This document shows positions 9,356 through 17,892 of a DNA stretch of 64,000 nt, piece after piece. Both the position numbers and the translations under genes were made by a program. Below the pieces are notes generated by a model, which saw nothing but the letters and a program-made list of their open reading frames with translations, had not been told where the DNA came from and did not search any database. Location of the stretch: NCBI RefSeq assembly GCF_014836935.1, contig NZ_JACSPW010000002.1, positions 186,001-250,000 of the forward strand, given 5' to 3'. The stretch is from Solibacillus merdavium. GTDB taxonomy: Bacteria > Bacillota > Bacilli > Bacillales_A > Planococcaceae. Each line of letters starts with the position of its first letter. The first letter of the stretch is position 1.

Positions 9356-10498
9356 TTACTCTATGACAATTCTCTTGCCAAAAATTGCTTTTAGTAAAGG
9401 CGGAGTAACAATTGTCGTTACAATAATGACGATAATCACGGAAGTATAATAATTTGCCGGTAGTAATCCCCCTTCAAGTCCCATTGCAGCCAATATAAGT
9501 GCAACCTCACCTCGGGAAACCATTCCTGCACCAACACCCATCGATGATTTCGTATTGAAACCAGCTAATTTGGCACCTAACCCTGAACCAACAAATTTGG
9601 AAACAACTGCAATAATTGAAAATACGACTATAAACCCAATTTGATTCCCAATACCATCGAATGATACCGCTAATCCGATACTAACAAAGAAGAACGGTAC
9701 AAAAATTCCATACGCGATTGGTTCAACTTTGTGCTCAATTTCTTTTCTAAATTCCGTTTGTGCAATGGCAATACCGGCAAAGAATGCACCGATAATTCCC
9801 GCTATACCTAAAAATTCTGCAAAGTACGATAAACCAAAGCAAATAATCAAACCTGCACTCAATATTGATTCTGTTACTCTAAATTTCTTAAATGCACGAA
9901 TAAAATGTGGAATAAACCATTTTGCAAGTACGATTAAAATTGCAAAGAACAGTATTTTTTTCCCTATTAATAATCCAATATTCGTATCCGAACCTGCAAA
10001 GAAACTCATTGCTATGGCAATTAAAATTACGACTACTATATCATCCAATACAGCAGCGCCCAGTAACGTTGAACCTTCTTTACTATTTAACCAGCCTAGT
10101 TCACGCATTGCTTGAACAGATATACTTACAGATGTAGCAGAAAGCAATAGTCCAATAAAAATAGATTCTCCTGCAGACATTCCGTAGTATTGGGCTCCCG
10201 CGTAACCTAAAATAATCGGTAAAATAATACCGCCTAATGCAACATATATCGCTGCCTTTTTATTTTTATTCATTTCCTGAAGATCTGTTTCAAGTCCTGC
10301 CAAAAACATTAATAATAAAACTCCAATTTGACTAAATACCGCTAATAATTCTGTATCGTGAATCCAACCAAGTAAAGCCGGCCCTAGAATGATACCAACA
10401 ATTATTTTTCCCAATACTGATGGTTGGCCTAACCTAGCAGCTAAGTGCCCTGCCAATTTTGTAGCAAATAAAATAATAACAATTTGTAAAATAAACAT
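9356..10498 (-). CDS. CPA2-family cation:proton antiporter (NapA/GerN/KefB-like)
   Basis: 380 aa polytopic membrane protein covering one complete Na/H-exchanger domain, with 12-13 hydrophobic segments and no C-terminal RCK (TrkA-N) domain. The acidic pair D152-D153 in LDDIVVV is the ion-binding motif of electrogenic CPA2 antiporters such as NapA. The LAGLETDL and SRGEVALI motifs are also present. It exchanges Na+ or K+ for protons; which ion cannot be read from sequence. In spore formers a related protein (GerN) acts in germination. Start ATG 10498 follows AAAGGGG. It has a long leader containing a hairpin with T-run (10513-10572) and ends at a strong terminator. Confidence 0.87.
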   Translation of the reverse strand: MFILQIVIILFATKLAGHLAARLGQPSVLGKIIVGIILGPALLGWIHDTELLAVFSQIGVLLLMFLAGLETDLQEMNKNKKAAIYVALGGIILPIILGYAGAQYYGMSAGESIFIGLLLSATSVSISVQAMRELGWLNSKEGSTLLGAAVLDDIVVVILIAIAMSFFAGSDTNIGLLIGKKILFFAILIVLAKWFIPHFIRAFKKFRVTESILSAGLIICFGLSYFAEFLGIAGIIGAFFAGIAIAQTEFRKEIEHKVEPIAYGIFVPFFFVSIGLAVSFDGIGNQIGFIVVFSIIAVVSKFVGSGLGAKLAGFNTKSSMGVGAGMVSRGEVALILAAMGLEGGLLPANYYTSVIIVIIVTTIVTPPLLKAIFGKRIVIE

Positions 10499-10512
10499 AA
10501 ATTTCCCCTTTC

Positions 10513-10572
10513 AAATGCAAAAAAGACAAGGCGGTGCCGTAGCTGACTACGACTCCACCTTGTCTTGCATTT
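10513..10572 (-). promoter_or_regulatory. Leader hairpin with T-run before the antiporter gene (possible attenuator)
   Basis: On the minus strand, AAGACAAGG pairs with CCTTGTCTT around an inner stem CGTAG-TCAG-CTACG, and the 3' arm runs into TTTTTT. It ends 15 nt before the antiporter start. It is either the terminator of the upstream SDR operon placed 150 nt downstream of that stop, or a regulated attenuator in the antiporter leader. A weak -35 (TTGCAA) with an AT-rich -10 lies between the SDR stop and the hairpin. Confidence 0.6.
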
Positions 10573-10725
10573 ATTAAATTTATTGTTCCTATTTATATAT
10601 TAATATATTAGCCATTTTAATTGCAAGTACTGATTATTTCTTTTTCACAATCATTTTACACAATTCGACAGTGTTAAAGTGAATTTAGCAGTTCAAAGTC
10701 GCAAAATATCTTAGTTTTTGACTCT

Positions 10726-11544
10726 TCAATTCTCAAGAATCCTAGCTTTCCTACTCACTTTACAAACTAACCTCATCATTACTTTATGTGCTGATGGAAA
10801 AAGCGTGAAAAAAATATCCATCGTTCGACGCATTGGCATCGGACAGATTATGGGATTGTTTCTATGAATGCCACTTATTGCAATTTTAGCAAGCTTTTCA
10901 GGAGACATCATTTTTTGCTTTTTTAGCTGTTTTAATATAATGGATTTATTGATATTAATTGCTTTAGCTTCTTCAAAAATAGGGGTATCAACAAACGTAG
11001 GACAAAGTGCACTTACTTTAATACCGAATTCTTCTGCTTCATAATGAAGCGAAGTAGTTAAGCCTACAACTGCATGTTTCGTAGTCGCATAGGCTGTAGA
11101 TACTGGAGAAGGTCCTAAACCTGCTGCCGAGGCGGTGTTCACAATATGACCGAATCCTTGTTTTTTCATGAGGTTATAGCCCACCTGGGTTCCATTAATG
11201 ACTCCCCAAAGATTAACATCCATAATCTCTTTCCAGTCCTCTATCGTCAAATCAAAAAGTTCACCGTACATAGCGATACCAGCATTATTAAAAAGATAAT
11301 CTATACGCCCAAATTCATTATATATATCTGTTAGTAGCCGCTCTACACAATCATACTTAGTGACATCTAAATAAACATACCTCGCTTTTACCGATACACT
11401 GTTCAGATTTTCTTCAAAAAGCCTGCCTGCTTCTTCATTAATATCGGATATGATTACAAATATATTATGTCGAACTAGTTCACAGCATATCGCCCTACCT
11501 ATACCTGAAGCACCACCTGTAACTACCGCAACTTTTCTATTCAT
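10726..11544 (-). CDS. Short-chain dehydrogenase/reductase (SDR)
   Basis: 272 aa classical SDR: NAD(P)-binding TGGASGIG (9-16), NNAG (86-89), catalytic S139 and Y152-x3-K156. Asp34 after the second beta strand hints at NAD preference (inference). Substrate unknown. Start taken as ATG 11544, 8 nt after AGGAGG; a GTG directly before it (11547) is also possible. Last gene of a TetR-SGNH hydrolase-SDR operon, 43 nt after the hydrolase, which suggests a small lipid or ester metabolism module under the TetR repressor. Confidence 0.88.
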   Translation of the reverse strand: MNRKVAVVTGGASGIGRAICCELVRHNIFVIISDINEEAGRLFEENLNSVSVKARYVYLDVTKYDCVERLLTDIYNEFGRIDYLFNNAGIAMYGELFDLTIEDWKEIMDVNLWGVINGTQVGYNLMKKQGFGHIVNTASAAGLGPSPVSTAYATTKHAVVGLTTSLHYEAEEFGIKVSALCPTFVDTPIFEEAKAININKSIILKQLKKQKMMSPEKLAKIAISGIHRNNPIICPMPMRRTMDIFFTLFPSAHKVMMRLVCKVSRKARILEN

Positions 11545-11587
11545 CACTAAGCCCTCCTATATTTAACACCTCCAAGCCTAAATCGAT

Positions 11588-12286
11588 TTACTGAACCTCT
11601 TGTTGGCTGTTTTTAAGCAACTGCTCTATTTCAGATGTATAAATGTCTGCAACAAGCTGCGCACCCGTACTATTAAGATGTATACCATCTAATGTAAGTT
11701 GCAAACCACGTTTTTTTGATTTCTTATCTATTCTTGAAGGTTTGTTATAAAAGAGAACGTCGACCATAACACTCAATACTTTTGTACTGATGTAATCCGA
11801 GCTATTCACTGTCGAAAGATTATTAAAAAAAACGGATTGGATATCTAGAAAACTGACATTGCTCTGTTTAAGTACTAAGGATTGGATAAGCTGATTCAGT
11901 TCTTTAATTTCTTTATTAGGAGCATTATCAATATTTTCACCAACTAATGCAGGGGTAACTGTCACAACCTTCTTTGATGATGCAATAACTAGCTCTAATA
12001 CTTTCTCATAATAGGCTTGAAATTCATCATTATCTTTCGCTACGGGTTGCGCTTGAACACTCAACAATTTTGAATAGACATCATTTACGCCAATCCAAAG
12101 GAAAGAAAGATCATAATTTCCCTCTAAATTTTTATCTAAAAGGCGTGTATATAAACTTTTCACTGTTTCCCCCGGTTTACCAAGGTTAACGAAAGTGATG
12201 TTCGGAAACCTATCTTCTAATAGCGTATGAAAAGAAACCCCTGGACGACCTTCAGTTAAACTGTCACCAATTAAAGCAATTTTCAT
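11588..12286 (-). CDS. SGNH/GDSL-family hydrolase
   Basis: 232 aa. All SGNH blocks are present: G7-D8-S9-L10 (nucleophile Ser9), Gly in NLGKPGE (~35-40), G66-V-N68-D69, and the D200-x-x-H203 dyad in DGIHLN. Such enzymes are esterases, lipases or carbohydrate deacetylases; no signal peptide is visible, so it is probably cytosolic. It starts 2 nt after the stop of the TetR gene, with AGGAGG lying inside the end of tetR, so translation is likely coupled. The insert around residues 140-190 is Lys-rich and not conserved. Confidence 0.86.
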   Translation of the reverse strand: MKIALIGDSLTEGRPGVSFHTLLEDRFPNITFVNLGKPGETVKSLYTRLLDKNLEGNYDLSFLWIGVNDVYSKLLSVQAQPVAKDNDEFQAYYEKVLELVIASSKKVVTVTPALVGENIDNAPNKEIKELNQLIQSLVLKQSNVSFLDIQSVFFNNLSTVNSSDYISTKVLSVMVDVLFYNKPSRIDKKSKKRGLQLTLDGIHLNSTGAQLVADIYTSEIEQLLKNSQQEVQ

Positions 12287-12288
12287 TT

Positions 12289-12882
12289 CTATATCCTCCT
12301 CTTAATAGAAGCTAAAAATATTGTAACGGCCTGAATAAAAAGTGGTTCAAGTGAGTGTAAATCCTGAGTATTTGTTAACTGACATAATCCCCCTAACCAT
12401 GTACCGATAAGTATGGTCCACTCATTAATATTTCCTTCTTCAAATTCTCCGTTTTCCACTCCTTCTTGAAGTATTGCACGATAAACACCCATCGGAATAA
12501 CCGCTAAATCATGTAATGCTTTAATAGATTCCAAACTAGAAGCTGGATTTGAGGCAAGTTCTTGCCCGCCTTTTAATAAAGGTGTTTGATAGTTATATAG
12601 GACGTGTTTGCCAATTCCATAAAGCTTTTCAGTTGCTGTGGAATATGAGGATTCCTTCACTGCCCATTTTGTATACCAATCTTGCATTGTATTTTGTGCT
12701 AGTAAAACGAATAGCTTTTCTTTATTTTCAAAATGATAATATATGTGCCCTTTGCTATATCCGGAAGCTTTTGATATTTCTTGGACAGAAGCCTGATTGT
12801 ATCCTTTTTGTGAGAATATTAAAGTTGCCTTTTCAATAATGTCACGTTTAGCCTTTTCACTGTTATATCGTCTTTTGTTCAA
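12289..12882 (-). CDS. TetR/AcrR-family regulator of the SGNH hydrolase-SDR operon
   Basis: 197 aa: N-terminal TetR helix-turn-helix (~10-58, with GYSKGHIYYHFENKE as recognition helix and following turn) and a C-terminal ligand/dimer domain. It starts with TTG at 12882 after GAGG; no better ATG exists. First gene of the operon with the SGNH hydrolase and SDR. A perfect inverted repeat at 12910-12921, just downstream of a TATAAT, is a good autoregulatory operator. Inducer unknown. Confidence 0.88.
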   Translation of the reverse strand: MNKRRYNSEKAKRDIIEKATLIFSQKGYNQASVQEISKASGYSKGHIYYHFENKEKLFVLLAQNTMQDWYTKWAVKESSYSTATEKLYGIGKHVLYNYQTPLLKGGQELASNPASSLESIKALHDLAVIPMGVYRAILQEGVENGEFEEGNINEWTILIGTWLGGLCQLTNTQDLHSLEPLFIQAVTIFLASIKRRI

Positions 12883-12909
12883 AGTACCTCAAACCTCTTC
12901 ATAAGAATT

Positions 12910-12933
12910 GAACGACCGTTCTAATTCATTATA
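12910..12933 (-). promoter_or_regulatory. TetR-type operator and -10 element
   Basis: GAACG-AC-CGTTC palindrome (12910-12921), extended on both sides by GAATT/AATTC-like arms, directly downstream of TATAAT (12933..12928). The arrangement suits steric repression of the tetR operon. The matching -35 is poor. Confidence 0.6.
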
Positions 12934-13015
12934 TTCCATTAAACGGAAAATATATTGTAAAACTAATAAATTCACAAAATTTTAAATATTAACATTTTCA
13001 TTTAGGCTCCGGTAA

Positions 13016-13174
13016 CTTCAGCATTTTAATCTCAAGAATTCTTCAAAAAAAAACGTTAATGAAGAGATATTTGAAGAAGATCAGGACCTAGATTAAGCTG
13101 TTGAAAGTTATATAAGAATTAGAGATACATTCATTTTAATTAATGAAGATATTTCAGTTACAGCGGATAGATAA
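13016..13174 (+). pseudogene. Possible small decayed coding remnant
   Basis: One plus-strand frame reads as an acidic peptide with a single TAA at 13094, then 24 codons (starting AVESYIRIRDTF) and a TAA at 13172-13174. There is no ATG or SD. The composition looks protein-like rather than random, but I do not recognise a family, and it could be chance in AT-rich DNA. It is the only structure in the 12934-13226 gap. Confidence 0.2.
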
Positions 13175-13226
13175 GATAATGTTTTTGGAATTATTTAAGC
13201 ATAAAAAAGATTGTTATATTAAACGC

Positions 13227-13263
13227 AAAAAAACCTCCTAACATTTTGTTAGAAGGTTTTTTT
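13227..13263 (-). terminator. Terminator downstream of tRNA-Arg
   Basis: Stem AAAAAAACCTTCTAAC/GTTAGGAGGTTTTTTT with 5-nt loop on the minus strand, 30 nt after the tRNA 3' end. The A and T runs make it usable in both directions. Confidence 0.85.
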
Positions 13264-13292
13264 GTTGCGATTTATAGCGCATAAATTAGATA

Positions 13293-13366
13293 CGTCCCCA
13301 GTAGGATTCGAACCTACGACCGCACGCTTAGAAGGCGTGTGCTCTATCCAGCTGAGCTATGGAGAC
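13293..13366 (-). tRNA. tRNA-Arg(TCT)
   Basis: 74 nt cloverleaf. The acceptor arms GTCTCCA/TGGGGAC pair (with one G.U), the D arm carries AGCTCAGCTGGATAGAGC, and the T arm carries the GGTTCGAATCC core. The anticodon arm ACGCC-TTC-TAAGCGT has loop CTTCTAA, giving anticodon TCT (reads AGA/AGG). The discriminator is G and CCA is not encoded. Confidence 0.97.
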
Positions 13367-13496
13367 AACTGCTTTAATAACGTAATTGGTATTAAAGACA
13401 ATTTTTATTATATGGTACATTAACTAGAAAGTCAACAACCAATTCCATAAAAATTATTATTCAACTAAAATAAATTCACTTTCCAGAAGACTCTAT

Positions 13497-13534
13497 AAAA
13501 AAGTGAAGCCCCCCCCTTGATAAAAAGGCTTCAC
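13497..13534 (-). terminator. Terminator of the rph-rdgB-ysnB operon
   Basis: GTGAAGCC/GGCTTCAC 8-bp stem with 16-nt loop followed by TTTTTT on the minus strand, 10 nt after the ysnB stop. Confidence 0.82.
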
Positions 13535-13542
13535 ATCTTTAT

Positions 13543-14043
13543 CTATCGTTCAAAAAACAATTGATCGATTAAATTATTATTATCATCATAGCAATCTAAA
13601 GTAAAATGTGTTGCAGTAATTGTTAATGTAACAAAAGATTTTTCTTTAATGCGCCGGGGCTTCAATAAGCTACCTGGATTAATAAACAAAGTATCTTCTA
13701 TATACTCAGCGGTTAACACATGCGAATGACCGAAACACACGATTTGGGCACCAACCTCCTGAGCCCGATAAACAAGCTTCATCGGAGAGTTTTTCACATC
13801 ATATAAATGGCCATGTGTCACATACACACGGTCGCTATTTATTTGGAATAAAATCTCCTCTAAATAGTTTGGGTCATTGTCACAGTTACCTTTCACACGC
13901 TCAATTTCTTGCATCGATGGATGGGCATACGGTAATTCACTATCACCACAATGGATTATTTTATATGCGTCTGGATGGTAGCCCTTTACACGTTCAATGA
14001 TATCCTCGTCACCATGTGTATCACTCATTATTAATAGCTTCAT
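13543..14043 (-). CDS. ysnB: Metallophosphoesterase YsnB (YfcE/MJ0936-like)
   Basis: 166 aa calcineurin-like phosphodiesterase. Metal ligands: D8 and H10 in SDTHGD, D34 in HCGD, N53 in GNCD, H77 in THGH, and H106/H108 in FGHSH. All are intact, so it should be an active Mn/Ni-dependent phosphodiesterase; the physiological substrate is unknown. Start ATG 14043 after AAGGATG. It follows rdgB by 114 nt, in the same rph-rdgB-ysnB order as B. subtilis. Confidence 0.92.
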   Translation of the reverse strand: MKLLIMSDTHGDEDIIERVKGYHPDAYKIIHCGDSELPYAHPSMQEIERVKGNCDNDPNYLEEILFQINSDRVYVTHGHLYDVKNSPMKLVYRAQEVGAQIVCFGHSHVLTAEYIEDTLFINPGSLLKPRRIKEKSFVTLTITATHFTLDCYDDNNNLIDQLFFER

Positions 14044-14157
14044 TTCGCAACCACATCCTTTCCATTTATATACATAGTGTGACAGGAAAGAATCAAAAAT
14101 TCAATCGTTATGGCACAATTCTTTTTATAATAGATGACAATGCAAGATAAACACCAC

Positions 14158-14751
14158 TTATTTTAGAAATTCTGCTAACTGTAAAGCAAGCTTGCGAATC
14201 GCATTACCACGGTGCGATATAGCGCCTTTTTCTTCGGCTGAAAGTTCGGCCATATGCTTCTCTAAAGCAGGCACATAAAAAATCGGGTCATAACCAAAGC
14301 CGTTAGTTCCCTTCTTCTCGTGCGCAATTACACCTTCACATGTACCAAATACCGTTTTAGTCTCCATATTAGGACCTGCAATCGCTAATGCGCAACAAAA
14401 ACGGGCTGTACGCTGTTCTTCTGGTACATCTTTCATGTTTTTCAGTACTTTTACCATGTTCGCTTCATCGTCATGATCACCTGCATAGCGTGCAGAATAC
14501 ACACCCGGTTCACCGTTTAATGCATCGATAGCTAAACCACTGTCATCTGCAATCACCATTTGACCTAATAAGTTGGCTAATGTTTCAGCCTTTAAAATCG
14601 CATTCTCTTCAAATGTTGTTCCTGTTTCTTCAATTTCCACATCAGGTGCTACATCAAACATTGTAACAACCTTATAGCCGAATGGTTCAAACAACGCTTC
14701 AAAGTCTTTTGCTTTCCCTTTGTTTTTCGTTGCAATGACTACCTGTTTCAT
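14158..14751 (-). CDS. rdgB: XTP/dITP diphosphatase (non-canonical purine NTP pyrophosphatase)
   Basis: 197 aa HAM1/RdgB family enzyme that hydrolyses XTP, ITP and dITP to the monophosphates and so keeps deaminated purines out of DNA and RNA. Signature elements: [11 protein letters not shown] (7-17), ADDSGL (68-73), TNGFGYDP and [10 protein letters not shown] near the C-terminus. Its start overlaps the rph stop by 4 nt (14748-14751), indicating coupling. Known as ysnA in B. subtilis. Confidence 0.96.
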   Translation of the reverse strand: MKQVVIATKNKGKAKDFEALFEPFGYKVVTMFDVAPDVEIEETGTTFEENAILKAETLANLLGQMVIADDSGLAIDALNGEPGVYSARYAGDHDDEANMVKVLKNMKDVPEEQRTARFCCALAIAGPNMETKTVFGTCEGVIAHEKKGTNGFGYDPIFYVPALEKHMAELSAEEKGAISHRGNAIRKLALQLAEFLK

Positions 14752-15503
14752 TTTGGTTCCACCTTTCCAATCAGTTGTGCGATTTCACCTAAAGCATTTT
14801 TTTGAATAACAATCAATTCCGAAATTCCTGATTCGCCTAAATCCAGCATTTCATTTAGCTCTGAACGCGTAAATGTCGATTCCTCTCCAGTACCTTGTAA
14901 TTCAACAAATTCGCCAGCACCCGTCATGATAACATTCATATCGACTTGGGCAGCTGAGTCCTCTACGTAATTTAAATCCAATACTGCACCGATTTCAGCT
15001 AATTTGCCCACACTTGTAGCCGCTAAATAGTCCGTTACAGGAAATTTTACGAAAGGTTTTTCAGCAGCTAGTTTGGCAATTGCTTGTGACATTGCTACAA
15101 ATGCCCCTGTAATCGATGCAGTACGAGTACCACCATCTGCTTGAATTACATCACAGTCAATCCAAACTGTTCTTTCGCCCAATGCTTCTAAATCCACGAC
15201 AGCGCGTAATGCTCGGCCGATTAAGCGTTGAATTTCCATTGTGCGACCACTAACCTTCCCTGCAGAGCTTTCACGGCGTGTGCGTTGCTCTGTAGCGCGT
15301 GGTAGCATTGAATATTCAGCCGTAATCCAGCCTTTACCTTGTCCACGTAAAAAACCTGGTACTCTTTCTTCAATCGTAGCTGTACAAATTACTTTCGTTT
15401 GTCCAACCGTAATTAGTACCGAGCCTTCAGGATGCATTAAATAGTTATTTTCAATTTGAACTGGACGTAATTCATTCACAGCTCGTAAGTCATGTCTAGT
15501 CAT
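14748..15503 (-). CDS. rph: Ribonuclease PH
   Basis: Phosphate-dependent 3'-5' exoribonuclease that trims tRNA 3' ends, 251 aa. Typical features: [12 protein letters not shown] at the N-terminus, [35 protein letters not shown] and the [19 protein letters not shown] core. I chose ATG 15503 because AGGAGG lies 6 nt upstream; the frame extends to a TTG at 15518, but that extension encodes the SD itself. First of rph-rdgB-ysnB, separated from racE by a terminator. Confidence 0.96.
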   Translation of the reverse strand: MTRHDLRAVNELRPVQIENNYLMHPEGSVLITVGQTKVICTATIEERVPGFLRGQGKGWITAEYSMLPRATEQRTRRESSAGKVSGRTMEIQRLIGRALRAVVDLEALGERTVWIDCDVIQADGGTRTASITGAFVAMSQAIAKLAAEKPFVKFPVTDYLAATSVGKLAEIGAVLDLNYVEDSAAQVDMNVIMTGAGEFVELQGTGEESTFTRSELNEMLDLGESGISELIVIQKNALGEIAQLIGKVEPK

Positions 15504-15588
15504 TCGTGACCTCCTCAATTTGTTCGCGCACTTATCTTAACACACTTTCAGAACGGTCAAAAGCGTAAATGCAGGACAGAGAAGGAAA

Positions 15589-15625
15589 AAGGCCCAAATT
15601 AGACAAAATGCCTAATCTGAGCCTT
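15589..15625 (-). terminator. Terminator between racE and rph
   Basis: Imperfect 14-bp stem, AAGGCTCAGATTAG with CTAATTTGGGCCTT, then TTTCC on the minus strand, directly after the racE stop. Confidence 0.75.
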
Positions 15626-15628
15626 CAA

Positions 15629-16429
15629 TTACTTTTCAAATGTAATTTTGCGTATATCCAATTCGTCATTCTCCAACCAGCGTTCTGCAATTGAACGGAA
15701 AATTGGAACAGAACCGGACGCATGTAAAATATGTTTCGGTGGTTCGGCATCTGTACGCAGCTGCCCTTTATAGCTTAAAATCGCTTCGACATCTTTGGCC
15801 GTTTCTTCAGCAGATGACAAAACATGAACATGTGGACCAACAGCTGCTTCTATTTGCTTTTGTAAAATAGGGTAATGTGTGCAGCCTAAAATGACTGTAT
15901 CAAATCGCTCATCTTCCAATGGCTTTAACCCTTTTGCGACAAGATCGTATGAAAATTGTCCTTCATATTCGCCACTTTCAACAAGAGGAACAAATGTTGG
16001 ACAGGCAAGTGGAATAATCGTGGCTTTAGTAGCTAACGATTTTACTGCCTGTTCGTATGCACCACTCTTAATCGTGCCTTCTGTTGCGAGTACTACAACT
16101 TCATTGCGCTTTGTCTTTTTTATTGCAGCTCGTGCCCCAGCATTAATTACACCTAGAACAGGAAATGGCATATGCTTTTGTAAACTCTCTAATGCAACGG
16201 CTGTCGCAGTATTACATGCTATGACAAGCATTTTTACATTCTTCTTTTCAAGCACTTTTGCCATTTGCCATGTAAAATTACGTACCTCTTGTTTCGTGCG
16301 AGGTCCATATGGACAGCGCGCCGTATCACCTATATAGTATATTGTTTCATTTGGCAAAAGCTCCATAATCGCTTTTGCCACTGTTAAACCGCCAACTCCA
16401 GAATCGATTACACCAATTGGGGCATTCAC
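15629..16429 (-). CDS. racE: Glutamate racemase
   Basis: 266 aa; makes D-glutamate for peptidoglycan. The two catalytic cysteines are C72 (ACNTAT) and C183 (GCTHYP), with D9-S10 of the N-terminal IDSGVGG and H185 also in place. Start ATG 16429 follows GAGGCGG. The marR-type ysmB gene lies 16 nt upstream, as in B. subtilis, where this locus is gerE-ysmB-racE. Also called murI in other species. Confidence 0.95.
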   Translation of the reverse strand: MNAPIGVIDSGVGGLTVAKAIMELLPNETIYYIGDTARCPYGPRTKQEVRNFTWQMAKVLEKKNVKMLVIACNTATAVALESLQKHMPFPVLGVINAGARAAIKKTKRNEVVVLATEGTIKSGAYEQAVKSLATKATIIPLACPTFVPLVESGEYEGQFSYDLVAKGLKPLEDERFDTVILGCTHYPILQKQIEAAVGPHVHVLSSAEETAKDVEAILSYKGQLRTDAEPPKHILHASGSVPIFRSIAERWLENDELDIRKITFEK

Positions 16430-16445
16430 TTGTACCGCCTCTATC

Positions 16446-16889
16446 CTATTTCATTAATAAATGTAGTTTTTGTAAAGTTCGTGATAATTGCTCGAATTCT
16501 TCTTCGGTAAATTCCTCTGTAATATCCCGTAAATAGTCTTGACGCTTAAGAATTACTTCTTGAATAATTCGTTCGCCTTCTGATAAAAGATGAATACGTA
16601 CAACACGGCGATCATTTTCGTCACGCACACGTTGTACCAATTCATTTTTTTCCATCCGGTCTACTAAATCTGTCGTTGTCGAAAAAGCTAGATACATCTT
16701 CGTCGACAAGTCACCAATCGTCATATCACCAGATTCATGCAGCCATTGCAATGCAATAAACTGCGGTGGGGTAATTGTATAATTGCTTAGTATTTCGCGA
16801 CCTTTTTGTTTGATTAAGTGGGATATATATCTTAATTCTTTTTCTAGGATTGCTACAGATTCAGAGCTATGTGTGCTGTTATCTTTCAT
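16446..16889 (-). CDS. ysmB: MarR-family transcriptional regulator (YsmB)
   Basis: 147 aa winged-helix protein. The MarR fold is clear: central HTH with GDLSTKMYLAFSTTTDLVDRME, then the beta wing with RDENDRRVVRIHL, and a long C-terminal dimer helix. Target and ligand are unknown. Start ATG 16889, good SD (GAGGAGTG). Lies between gerE and racE; the conserved neighbourhood supports orthology to ysmB. Confidence 0.9.
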   Translation of the reverse strand: MKDNSTHSSESVAILEKELRYISHLIKQKGREILSNYTITPPQFIALQWLHESGDMTIGDLSTKMYLAFSTTTDLVDRMEKNELVQRVRDENDRRVVRIHLLSEGERIIQEVILKRQDYLRDITEEFTEEEFEQLSRTLQKLHLLMK

Positions 16890-16962
16890 CTACTCCATTC
16901 ACTCCTCGATGCGTTTCATAGTTCTATTTTGAGGTTTTTTTTGTGAAATAGCAAGTCTTCAA

Positions 16963-17184
16963 TCAGTATATCGACAATTCCTGAAGACGTAACAACTCAA
17001 GAATTGCTTGCGTACGACTTGATACACCCAGCTTTTGAATCGTATTGGAAATATGATTCCTAACAGTTTTCTCACTAATACCTAACTTTACTGATATTTC
17101 CCGAGTTGAATAGTCCTTTATTAAAAGCTCAAAAATTTCACGTTCTCTTTTTGTTAACAGCGAACGATGCTGCGGACGATTCAT
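16963..17184 (-). CDS. gerE: Spore coat transcriptional regulator GerE
   Basis: 73 aa single-domain LuxR-type HTH, almost the exact length of B. subtilis GerE (74 aa). The family core LLTKREREIFELL, then EISVKLGISEKTVRNHI and KLGVSSRTQAILELL, covers the whole protein with no receiver domain. GerE is the last mother-cell regulator, acting with sigma-K RNA polymerase on late coat genes. Start ATG 17184 after AGGAGGG. Good evidence that the host sporulates. Confidence 0.96.
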   Translation of the reverse strand: MNRPQHRSLLTKREREIFELLIKDYSTREISVKLGISEKTVRNHISNTIQKLGVSSRTQAILELLRLQELSIY

Positions 17185-17253
17185 TTTGCAACACCCTCCT
17201 ATCCTCTTCCTTGTACATTATGTCGAATATACAAAGCAGGTGAGGGCATTTAA

Positions 17254-17697
17254 CTATTTCCCAAGCAATAATTTTTTTTGCTCCTCTAATAAAGGGACAC
17301 CTTTCCCCGTATTATGATTCAATTGTACAAGCGTTCCGCGCCCTGTATAGCATACTTCATCTTTTTCATTTTTCACCATATAATGCAAATCCAACGATGA
17401 TGTACCAATTGATGCCGTTTTTACGAAGATTGTCAATTCCTCGTCAAAAAATACTTCCTTCAAATAGTCGCATTGTATATCTGCAACGACAAACATATTT
17501 TGACCCTCTGTTTCGCCTGTGAAATTAAATCCCATTGCTTTAAAATATTCAATTCTCGCATACTCAAAATAGGCAAATACCTTCGTATTATTTACATGGC
17601 CAAACATGTCGGTTTCGGAAAAACGAATACGTACTTTTGTTGAAAAAGAAAATCCTGACACCCATTCTTTCACGTCTTGAATATATGTAGCTCGCAT
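17254..17697 (-). CDS. ysmA: 4HBT-type acyl-CoA thioesterase (YsmA)
   Basis: 147 aa single hotdog-fold domain. SETDMFGHVNNTKVFAYFEYARIEYF contains the Asp and the HVNN signature of the YbgC/FadM 4-hydroxybenzoyl-CoA thioesterase group. Substrate not known. Start set at ATG 17697, which has AAAGGGGGA upstream; the frame extends to 17754 but that start has no SD. It stands between gerE and the sdh terminator, as ysmA does in B. subtilis. Confidence 0.9.
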   Translation of the reverse strand: MRATYIQDVKEWVSGFSFSTKVRIRFSETDMFGHVNNTKVFAYFEYARIEYFKAMGFNFTGETEGQNMFVVADIQCDYLKEVFFDEELTIFVKTASIGTSSLDLHYMVKNEKDEVCYTGRGTLVQLNHNTGKGVPLLEEQKKLLLGK

Positions 17698-17846
17698 AAA
17701 AATATCCCCCTTTTTAAATAAATCATCATCCCCTGATAATGAATATGCATTCATTATAGCATAATGTGTAATTTTGAATAAATACGAGATAACGGTTATA
17801 GGGAATTTTTCTTACAAGAGTTACTGTTTAGCAGATAGTTTTATAT

Positions 17847-17880
17847 AAAAAAAAGACCCCCACCAAAGCGGGAGTCTTTT
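17847..17880 (-). terminator. Terminator of the sdhCAB operon
   Basis: 11-bp stem AAAAGACTCCC/GGGGGTCTTTT (one G.U on the minus strand) with an 8-nt loop, followed by further T residues. It ends 12 nt after the sdhB stop. Confidence 0.88.
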
Positions 17881-17892
17881 AAATCTATTCTA

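Noticed and set aside
15504-15518. N-terminal extension of rph from TTG
   Set aside because: These codons are the Shine-Dalgarno sequence itself; ATG 15503 fits the family length.
15879-16337. 152-codon open frame on the plus strand
   Set aside because: Antisense to racE, with no SD and no protein-like pattern; a shadow of the real gene.
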